A DNA stretch of 64,000 bases, from the NCBI GenBank assembly GCA_002786715.1, contig PCTW01000054.1:1-64000 (forward strand), written 5' to 3'. Both the position numbers and the translations under genes were made by a program. The notes beneath the pieces were generated by a model that was given only the letters and a program-made list of their open reading frames with translations, had not been told where the DNA came from and did not search any database. Below are positions 35,724 to 42,852 of the stretch, in pieces. How positions within the stretch are numbered: the stretch's first letter is position 1; every line of letters begins with the position of its first letter. Source of the DNA: Bdellovibrio sp. CG22_combo_CG10-13_8_21_14_all_39_27. Lineage in GTDB: Bacteria; Bdellovibrionota; Bacteriovoracia; Bacteriovoracales; Bacteriovoracaceae.

Positions 35724-36314
35724 ATGGCAATTCTTCTCTTTTTGGTTACCTTATCTATAGGGCTTTTCTTTTATCGTAAGCAAAACCAACGACCTGAATT
35801 GGGAGGGGCATTGTCTTTGGCAAAGGCTTTTTGGCTGATTTATGCCGTTTATACTTGGTTCCTTTTTATGCCTTACAATATTTATGTTTTAAAACTTCCG
35901 CCATTTGTTAATCAGGTTTGGATGATTTTTTGGTTTTGGATGTTGTTCCGTGGAATCATTGAAATTTTTATGATGTATGTCACAAAGAACTGGTCTCCTG
36001 TCTATGGAATTTCCCATGATTTTTCATGTCTACTTATTTTAATTGGAGGAACTCTTTTATACTGGCACCAATTTTTAATGATTCCAAAAATTGTTCTCAC
36101 TTTTCACTTTTCCTTAATTCTCTCTCTCTTTTTAGAAACCTATTATGCATGGGGTTTTTTCAAAATCGTCAAAGAGAAAACGAAAGGTGAGGAAGCAATT
36201 TGGTTTGCCTCCAAAGAAGATCCCCGTTTCAAAAGGTTGGTTATTTTAACAAATATAATGAATTGGCCACTTTATCTTATCCTTGTCATTTATCTCTATT
36301 TCTTGACCATTTAA
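35724..36314 (+). CDS. multi-spanning membrane protein, unknown
   Basis: A 196-residue hydrophobic protein with about six TM segments (for example 2-14, 28-45, 58-80, 93-112, 118-142 and 170-195). A few charged loops carry RKQNQRPELGG near the N-terminus and KTKGEEAIWFASKEDPRFKR before the last helix. I do not recognise a family. The start has TTGGAGGCC upstream. Next comes a DUF4105 (Lnb-like) gene 45 bases further on; the pair could act together in lipoprotein or lipid modification, which is speculative. Confidence 0.6.
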   Translation: MAILLFLVTLSIGLFFYRKQNQRPELGGALSLAKAFWLIYAVYTWFLFMPYNIYVLKLPPFVNQVWMIFWFWMLFRGIIEIFMMYVTKNWSPVYGISHDFSCLLILIGGTLLYWHQFLMIPKIVLTFHFSLILSLFLETYYAWGFFKIVKEKTKGEEAIWFASKEDPRFKRLVILTNIMNWPLYLILVIYLYFLTI

Positions 36315-36358
36315 AAGCCTTGCCGACATGGCCAAAAGTCTTGTTCATCAGGCATAAT

Positions 36359-37102
36359 ATGGGGAATCAAATCTTGGTTTGGAGCTTGATCAATTTGAAA
36401 AAACGCTATCTCTTCTCATTCATCATTAGTCTAACGTTGGGGTCATTTTTGTTTTGGTTTTTTGCCAATCCAGGTGAAGCCACTTCAAGTGAGGCATTCC
36501 AAAAATGGTCTAATGAAAGACAGCTTAATCTAACAAAGCAAAAGTTGATGGAAGTTGAAATCTTTTCTCCTCAGTTTAAATTTGAATCTTTAGAAGTCGT
36601 TTATGTGGGTCCAGGAAAGCCTTATTTTAGTTGGTGGGGACATCTCTTATTAAGATTTGTTGGCTCAGGAACTCAACCTGAAAAAGACTTCGCTGTTGGC
36701 TTTGTTGCCGACTTTAATGATTTTCCCTTGAATAAGTATAAGGGTTTAATGGGCGGCTATACCGTTATGGCCAAGCTCGATACTCTTGAAAATTATTATC
36801 GTGATTATGTTGTAAATCAAAATCGAGAATTTGTTCGTTATCCGCTTGCGAGTACTCAATTGCAGAGAGATTTGCTTAAAGAGAATTTAAAAGCATGGAT
36901 AAAAGACCCTACCAAACCTGGAAGTTATTCTTTCGCAAAAAATAATTGTGTCGGTTTAATGGGCAACTTACTTGAAGAATCTCAGTTTAGAATCAAAGGT
37001 CATGATAGTTTCTTTCCAAATGATTTTATAAAAAATCTCAGTTCAATGGGTGTTCTCTACCAATCAGGTAAATCAATTGGTTTAGTGGGAGCGTTGAGAT
37101 AG
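36359..37102 (+). CDS. DUF4105/Lnb-like membrane-anchored protein
   Basis: A signal-anchor helix (residues 17-36, RYLFSFIISLTLGSFLFWFF) precedes a periplasmic domain of the DUF4105/Lnb type. YVGPGKPYFSWWGHLLLRF holds the histidine region (GHLLLRF) and SYSFAKNNCVGLMGNLLEE the conserved cysteine of the NNC motif. In Enterococcus Lnb, related residues catalyse lipoprotein N-acyl transfer. Bacterial DUF4105 proteins in Gram-negatives are otherwise unstudied. The longer frame from 36200 overlaps the upstream gene and puts the anchor inside, so I chose ATG 36359; the ribosome binding sequence is weak. Confidence 0.62.
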   Translation: MGNQILVWSLINLKKRYLFSFIISLTLGSFLFWFFANPGEATSSEAFQKWSNERQLNLTKQKLMEVEIFSPQFKFESLEVVYVGPGKPYFSWWGHLLLRFVGSGTQPEKDFAVGFVADFNDFPLNKYKGLMGGYTVMAKLDTLENYYRDYVVNQNREFVRYPLASTQLQRDLLKENLKAWIKDPTKPGSYSFAKNNCVGLMGNLLEESQFRIKGHDSFFPNDFIKNLSSMGVLYQSGKSIGLVGALR

Positions 37103-37109
37103 TAAGAAT

Positions 37110-38102
37110 TTAAGAACTGAAATTTTCTTGATCAATGAGCGCTTCAAATTCAGGATCAATAGGTTTAGGTGCTTGTTGAGAAACCTTTTCTAACCCCTTC
37201 CACATTCGCAAATAAATAGACCAAAATCCAACGCGGCCAGCATTGTCGACAAATTTTGGTAAATGAATCCATGGCACATGGGGATGCTGGTGATGAGCGA
37301 GGTGATCATGATAATTTAAGAAAAAAGCTTTGGTGATCGGATTTACTTTTAAGTTCCAAGCGCCATCTCTTATATCTCTTACTGAATAAGCATGGTCTGC
37401 GTATTGAAGACCTGACCATTGAATCGCAAATCCGGCATAACAAGCAATCCAGCCAAGTAAATTAATATCTAAGAACATAAATAATGATATTTGAATGAGC
37501 AGAGAAAAAAGAATCTCGAGTCTCATCGCTCTCATTTCTTTAGGAGATAAATTGAGAAAATTTCGTAACATCCCAGCTCCGCCCAATCTTCCAACCTCGT
37601 AATGGTCTTTACCAGCGAAAGGAGAGTGGAGGAGGGTTTTTGGTGATAGCAGTAACCATAGAGCTCCAATGGGTGGATTGGTCCAATAGATACCTGTTAA
37701 AATGGAGTAGAGCATTGAGGACTTAAGTAATCGACTGTCTTTTTCATGGTAAGCTTCAAACATTTCAAAATCAGTTCTGTTCTGACGATGGTGATTGAGA
37801 TGGCATCTTTTCTGAAATGAAAAACCTGTCGGAAAAAAGGCTGCGAGAATATTTCCCATGAGATAATTGATGTTTTTATTTTTATGAAAATTTGAATGTA
37901 CGGCTTCATGAAGAAGACTAAAAGTAGTGTTACCGATGAAAGAGAAACAGAGGGCGCAAAAGATGAGCACTCCCCAAGAGTGGTTCATTGAGGCCAAACG
38001 CAGTAAAAAAATCATTAAAAATAATGAGAATAAAGCAATGACAAGATTGAGTTGCGAAGGTATCGAAATGTCAAAGCCCTTATATTTTTTGTCCACTTTC
38101 AT
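37110..38102 (-). CDS. membrane fatty-acid desaturase
   Basis: Three histidine boxes of the integral-membrane di-iron desaturase/hydroxylase superfamily: HEAVHSNFH (about residue 70), HLNHHRQN (about 100-107) and HDHLAHHQHPHVPW (about 275-288). Hydrophobic pairs flank the boxes, giving about four TM helices with histidines on the cytoplasmic side. Introduces a double bond or hydroxyl into an acyl chain or carotenoid-like substrate. ATG 38102 is used because the longer frame overlaps the upstream desaturase gene; overlap is then 23 bases. Confidence 0.82.
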   Translation of the reverse strand: MKVDKKYKGFDISIPSQLNLVIALFSLFLMIFLLRLASMNHSWGVLIFCALCFSFIGNTTFSLLHEAVHSNFHKNKNINYLMGNILAAFFPTGFSFQKRCHLNHHRQNRTDFEMFEAYHEKDSRLLKSSMLYSILTGIYWTNPPIGALWLLLSPKTLLHSPFAGKDHYEVGRLGGAGMLRNFLNLSPKEMRAMRLEILFSLLIQISLFMFLDINLLGWIACYAGFAIQWSGLQYADHAYSVRDIRDGAWNLKVNPITKAFFLNYHDHLAHHQHPHVPWIHLPKFVDNAGRVGFWSIYLRMWKGLEKVSQQAPKPIDPEFEALIDQENFSS

Positions 38103-39033
38103 ATTTTTCTCTATATATTTCACAATTGGTTAGATACCACTTTTTGAGTTGGGGTAATCCATGTAAGCCTACATTTGGATGAATATGATGCATACAATGA
38201 TAACCGATATTTCGAGGAGAGAAAAAGAGCTTTCCCCACAATGAATGGTGATGATCAAAAGTTGATTCAATCAAAGTATAGACATTTTTATCGGGGTATA
38301 TGTCATATTCATGTTCAATGAGTAGTCGATAAATACACATGACCCCGGCAACGGGAATGACCAGATAATAAGTATAAATTAATTGAGGAAAAATAAAGGC
38401 CTGACTTAATAAGATAGTATGAAAAATGGCCAATGGCATTTCTTCTCTCGCACAATCGATCACTTCATTATCACGAGTAAGATCTTTTTTTGAAACATCT
38501 TGAAGAAAAATCCTAGCATAGGAATTTCTCATCTGCGGAACGAAATAGGCAAAACTTCCGTAAAAGCTTCTGAAAATCCAAAAGGGAACAAAAAAGAGTC
38601 CTTTTTTGAATGTTAGAAAAAAGCGTTGAACACCTGTGCACTTTTTATTGATATTGAAATAAGGATCATTAAGCATCAGTGTATTACGATGATGTCTTAT
38701 ATGATGATAGGCCATGGCGTTGGCCGTAGTACCAATTGGATAACCAGACAGCACTTCGAGTAGTCTCATGGACCAAGTTTTATGTTTTAAATTCAAATGT
38801 GAGAGATCGTGAAGAATGACTCCAAAGGCATGCAATCGTCCAGCAATTATCATTGCCCAAACAGGATAGAGATAGAAGGGAGTGTGAAACATCAAGAACG
38901 AAGAAGTGATTAGAACTAGCCAATCAATACCAAGGTCAATGAAGAGCTTCTTTAAATTTGGAGAAACCAAAAGTTCACTTGGTACATCAGAGCGCTTAAA
39001 AGAGTTTACTATTCGATCTTCCAACCTGATCAC
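38080..39033 (-). CDS. membrane fatty-acid desaturase, second paralogue
   Basis: Same superfamily as its downstream neighbour but a divergent sequence: HDLSHLNLKH (about 96-105), HHIRHHRNT (about 137-145) and HCMHHIHPNVGLHGL near the C-terminus. The order HDxSH, HHxRHH, HxxHHxxP fits the sphingolipid/beta-carotene-ketolase-like rather than the stearoyl-CoA type, though this needs a profile search. About 317 residues with four hydrophobic segments. Transcription is probably with the next gene. The two together imply a two-step oxidative modification of one chain. Confidence 0.8.
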   Translation of the reverse strand: MIRLEDRIVNSFKRSDVPSELLVSPNLKKLFIDLGIDWLVLITSSFLMFHTPFYLYPVWAMIIAGRLHAFGVILHDLSHLNLKHKTWSMRLLEVLSGYPIGTTANAMAYHHIRHHRNTLMLNDPYFNINKKCTGVQRFFLTFKKGLFFVPFWIFRSFYGSFAYFVPQMRNSYARIFLQDVSKKDLTRDNEVIDCAREEMPLAIFHTILLSQAFIFPQLIYTYYLVIPVAGVMCIYRLLIEHEYDIYPDKNVYTLIESTFDHHHSLWGKLFFSPRNIGYHCMHHIHPNVGLHGLPQLKKWYLTNCEIYREKYESGQKI

Positions 39034-39105
39034 TCCTTGAGGTTACTATAATAGCTTAAATAATTAATGAAGTGTTCGTCATGTTTTGATGGACGCTTTT
39101 TCCAC

Positions 39106-41250
39106 TTAACCGAGTCTTTTGCTTTGGGTAAGAGATTTAGTAAGCCAAATATCTCCGAAAAGAGAGATTAAAAATCCCAATCCCATCATAGGACCGAATT
39201 CGCGTGGCGGAGCAAAGTAGGAAAAAAGGAAAAAAAGGCAAGAGCAGGCCATGATAAAACCAACTTGTAAGGCACAGGATTGATGATATTCAATACCTCG
39301 TCCTTTGCCCTCTCGCTTTTCTGCAAAAAGAAACTGAATGCCATTGTCTCCAGTCAGTCCCACCATCATACAGATGAAAACACATGATAAGAAATTGATC
39401 TGGATATTCATGATGGCCATCATAATAAGCAGGCATGATGGCCCCCATAGACTGCCTAGGGTAAAGGCCCAAGCTTTTGGGTATCGAAAAATAAGGGCCA
39501 TCCCAAAAATGATCAGCCCAACTAAGGCAAGTGAGATTCCTAAGCTCTTCATTAGGGCGAGAGGTACTTTATCCATGAACTCGTTATAAGAGACAATTTC
39601 ACCAATTAATTGACAATCATTTTTACATATATTCCTTATCTCTTGCAGTGATTTTTTAAGGCTTTGAAATTCCGAGTTCTTAAAGTAAAGAATATGACGA
39701 AAGGATAACAATTCTCCTCTATAGCGTTTCATCAGTGGATGCTGATTGAGGTTACTGAGAATTGCTTTCTTGTAATGAAAAGTATCCTCGCCAAGTAAGA
39801 AAGCTTCAATATCAAAGACACTTTCGATGATAGAGATATTGTCTAATTTCTTTATTTGATCTAATACTCGTAATTGTTCTTCTCTACTTTTTTCAACTTC
39901 AAAAACGAGAGAGGCTTCAGATTCCCAACCGCGAGATTTTGATAAAGTTTTGAAGTCTTGAACGAGAGGATGACTTTGAGGAAATAAAGAAAGGGGAGAG
40001 TCAGATATTTGTAGGTTTTGAAGAACAAAAAAACCACCAATGTAAGTGAAGAGAAGTCCAAAAGCGATAAAGCGAGGAGGTGTTATCTTATCTAGCTTCT
40101 TGGTCCAACCAGAAAAAGTGTGTACTCTTTGGAAGCCTACCTTCACAAGCGACGAAAGATGAAACGTTTTCATGATTGAAGGAAGGAGAAAAAAAGTAGC
40201 AACCCATTCTAAAATCGCACCAACGGAAGCCCATAAACCAAAACGACTAATGATATCGATATCAGTAAAAATGAGACTACCAAAGCCGACAACAGTAGTT
40301 AGAGAGGTTATTAAGCTTGGCCAGAAAAGTCGATCGAGAGATTCCTCTATGGAATAACCTTTCGCTTGCTCATGACAAATAAAGAGAAAATCTTCCAGAC
40401 TTGCAACGACTATCATGGTGAAAAGACCTGAGCTTAAGATCTCCATTGAAAAACCCAATATCGCCATCAGTCCATGAACGAGAACTCCCGACCATAAAAA
40501 GGTTACAATGAGGAGAAGTCCTGACTTAAAAGTCCCAAATAACCATTTCATTAAAAAAAAGAGAACGAAAAGAAAGAAGAGATTTACTTTCATATTGTAA
40601 GCAACGCCCAGTGTTGCGTAATATGTAAACGCAGCAGTTCCAACGATTGAAATTTTTAACTTTTCAAAAGAAAAACTTTGCAACGATTTAATTAAATTTG
40701 ATACGGCCTTGGGATTAAAGCTGCCGTACTTTTGAGGGGGAGGGGATTCTTTAAAGTCGACAATAAGAGAAGCTTCATTGCCCAATTCGTTAGTTAAGAT
40801 ATTCTTCCAAGGACTTTGATTGAGGGCCACGAGAGATCGTGTTTTTTCTATCGTCGGCAAAACTCTTTTGTAACGTAAATAACCCGGCTCCATTTGGGTC
40901 TTCATAATGTCCCAAGGCGTGAGCCATGAAGAAACAAAGTCATCATTAGTACGAAAATGTTTCATCCATTGATCGATTTCCGTCCATTGAGCTTGTTCCT
41001 TTTTGTTAATGGGAGTGGCAACGATCATTAATGAGGGCAGGAGGTGAAAATCTTCTTTGAGTTCCTGATAAGCTTTGGCCGATGGCATATTTTGATCGAC
41101 CAAATCGCTCATCGAAACAAGAACTTTGAGTTGTGATAATTGACTAGATGCGTACATTAATAAAGAGAAGAGCAAAAAGAGGATGATCTTCCTGAATCTT
41201 AAGATCTTTAAATACTTGGAATCAGTTTTAGCGTCGGCAACCTGGTGCAA
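39106..41250 (-). CDS. MMPL/HpnN-type RND transporter
   Basis: A 714-residue protein with internal duplication: TM1 near 17-34, a periplasmic domain, five TMs (about 225-360), then TM at 395-415, a second periplasmic domain and five TMs to the end. PTxAKAYQEL-like segments and RND motifs GDNGIQFLFAEKREGKGR and ASLEDFLFICHEQAKG mark the MMPL/HpnN branch, which moves lipids such as hopanoids or glycolipids from the inner membrane. It starts with TTG, preceded by AGAGGG. The desaturase genes directly downstream on the same strand make a modified lipid the likely cargo. Confidence 0.78.
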   Translation of the reverse strand: MHQVADAKTDSKYLKILRFRKIILFLLFSLLMYASSQLSQLKVLVSMSDLVDQNMPSAKAYQELKEDFHLLPSLMIVATPINKKEQAQWTEIDQWMKHFRTNDDFVSSWLTPWDIMKTQMEPGYLRYKRVLPTIEKTRSLVALNQSPWKNILTNELGNEASLIVDFKESPPPQKYGSFNPKAVSNLIKSLQSFSFEKLKISIVGTAAFTYYATLGVAYNMKVNLFFLFVLFFLMKWLFGTFKSGLLLIVTFLWSGVLVHGLMAILGFSMEILSSGLFTMIVVASLEDFLFICHEQAKGYSIEESLDRLFWPSLITSLTTVVGFGSLIFTDIDIISRFGLWASVGAILEWVATFFLLPSIMKTFHLSSLVKVGFQRVHTFSGWTKKLDKITPPRFIAFGLLFTYIGGFFVLQNLQISDSPLSLFPQSHPLVQDFKTLSKSRGWESEASLVFEVEKSREEQLRVLDQIKKLDNISIIESVFDIEAFLLGEDTFHYKKAILSNLNQHPLMKRYRGELLSFRHILYFKNSEFQSLKKSLQEIRNICKNDCQLIGEIVSYNEFMDKVPLALMKSLGISLALVGLIIFGMALIFRYPKAWAFTLGSLWGPSCLLIMMAIMNIQINFLSCVFICMMVGLTGDNGIQFLFAEKREGKGRGIEYHQSCALQVGFIMACSCLFFLFSYFAPPREFGPMMGLGFLISLFGDIWLTKSLTQSKRLG

Positions 41251-41361
41251 AGTATCCCTCTTTCACAGAAGATTTTATTGAAGGATAATACTTCACGGGT
41301 CATCATAGACCTATAAGTATTTCTTTTAATAAGTTTAACCCTTTCCAAGGATAACTGTCTT

Positions 41362-42852
41362 ATGAAGATCATTTCAACCTTATTATCGATCGCGACGATT
41401 TCTGCAGCGATGGCATCGAGTCCAACTCCTGCTCAAAATTGGGACAAGTACTTTAACTGGACCTCTGGTAAAGATATGCCAAAGTTAGTTAAGGAAGCTC
41501 GCAAGCGTCAACAATACAGAAAGACGGCGACAGGTGGAATCGATACATCTTTAATGAGTCCTGAATATCAAAAATTAAGAGATGCTATTATTAATGTTAA
41601 GACAGGTGAAGAGCTGGCTGGCATGTTGAAAACTCTCGATTCAAAAGTCGATAGCTATCCAGAAGATGCCAAAATGCTTGGCTCACTTCTTCTTTTGTTG
41701 AAGCCAATGAGAGGCGTTGTTTATAGAATGATTCCAATGGTTGAAAAACCAAAGATCACTCACTCGTTTTTACGAAATCAAGTAAAGCAAATTGCTTCAA
41801 ATATGAGACTTTATCTGCCTTTTGAGCATTGGGAAGCTGGTTTTTCTTACTTAACGGAACCTTTCGATGCTGGTAATGGAAAAGCTGTTGCCCAGTTTGA
41901 GAATCCAAAACTTTTTTCTAAAAAGAAGCCTGCTATTCAACAATATCAAGATTTTTTAGAAGCTGAGGTTTATCCAGAATTTGCAAAAGCCGCGAAAAGA
42001 ATAGAAGCCATTACTTTTAAGCACCCAGTGGTTTGGGATAACCGTCTTGTTTTTGGAGCGACATCTTTCCAGGGTGACGATACTGAAAACAGATATCGTT
42101 ATGTTCAAGAAGGTGAGAAGCATTTGGCCCTATCTTCGCTTCACCTCGGTATGCATTACCTCAATTACGTGACCGCTTATGATATTAATGACGTGCTTAA
42201 GCTTTCTTATAAAGTGGGGCGCCTCTACGGTATCGACGGATTTGATGGTGAAGTGGATGGAACTCCCAACTACAAAATCTCAAAAGAGATTAATAAATTC
42301 CCAAATCTTTTTGTCATGAGAAAAGATGGCCAAGATAAAATGGAGCGTTCATTTAAGCACTTGAGAGAAGGTATCCGTCAAGTTCGTCTCGCACGTGAAG
42401 AAGTTAAGGGGGAGTCTCCAAATCGTTTCCTTGTTTTAAATCCTGAAAAGATTGATCCATGGGACGAAAACTTTGAAAAGCAAATGGCCGTTGCTGAGTG
42501 TTTAGTAGGTAAAGACTCTGATGAACCAGGTGTATGCCCAGTTCACTCTGCCATTACGGGTGAAGTCGTCAAGGTTGATCTTTATGCCTTTTATCATCAA
42601 TCACCAAAAGACCTCAAAGCTCTTATGGCAACGGATTGGAACCTTTCTTCAAACGAAATTACTAATAAGAAGCTTAATGTCACTTATCCAAATTACTTTT
42701 GGGGAAGTCCAACGAATTGGGATAAGAAATCATATAGTTCATATTTTCCAGAAATTTCTTCAGGTAAAGAAGTTGCTAAGAATGTCAGAGTATTACGTCA
42801 AGCTTACGGCGGCGAATTCTTTGGTGCTCCTTTTGCTTTCTTTGTTGAATAA
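41362..42852 (+). CDS. secreted protein partner of the FG-GAP/ASPIC fusion
   Basis: I do not recognise this family. Signal peptide to about residue 18 (AAMAS) then a 478-residue protein with mostly helical first half, GGMHYLNY-type segments in the middle and only two cysteines, close together (AECLVGKDSDEPGVCPVH). The stop overlaps the start of the next gene (TAATG), so the two are translated together. A periplasmic or outer-membrane protein serving the FG-GAP fusion is the reasonable inference. AAGGA precedes the ATG. Confidence 0.6.
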   Translation: MKIISTLLSIATISAAMASSPTPAQNWDKYFNWTSGKDMPKLVKEARKRQQYRKTATGGIDTSLMSPEYQKLRDAIINVKTGEELAGMLKTLDSKVDSYPEDAKMLGSLLLLLKPMRGVVYRMIPMVEKPKITHSFLRNQVKQIASNMRLYLPFEHWEAGFSYLTEPFDAGNGKAVAQFENPKLFSKKKPAIQQYQDFLEAEVYPEFAKAAKRIEAITFKHPVVWDNRLVFGATSFQGDDTENRYRYVQEGEKHLALSSLHLGMHYLNYVTAYDINDVLKLSYKVGRLYGIDGFDGEVDGTPNYKISKEINKFPNLFVMRKDGQDKMERSFKHLREGIRQVRLAREEVKGESPNRFLVLNPEKIDPWDENFEKQMAVAECLVGKDSDEPGVCPVHSAITGEVVKVDLYAFYHQSPKDLKALMATDWNLSSNEITNKKLNVTYPNYFWGSPTNWDKKSYSSYFPEISSGKEVAKNVRVLRQAYGGEFFGAPFAFFVE

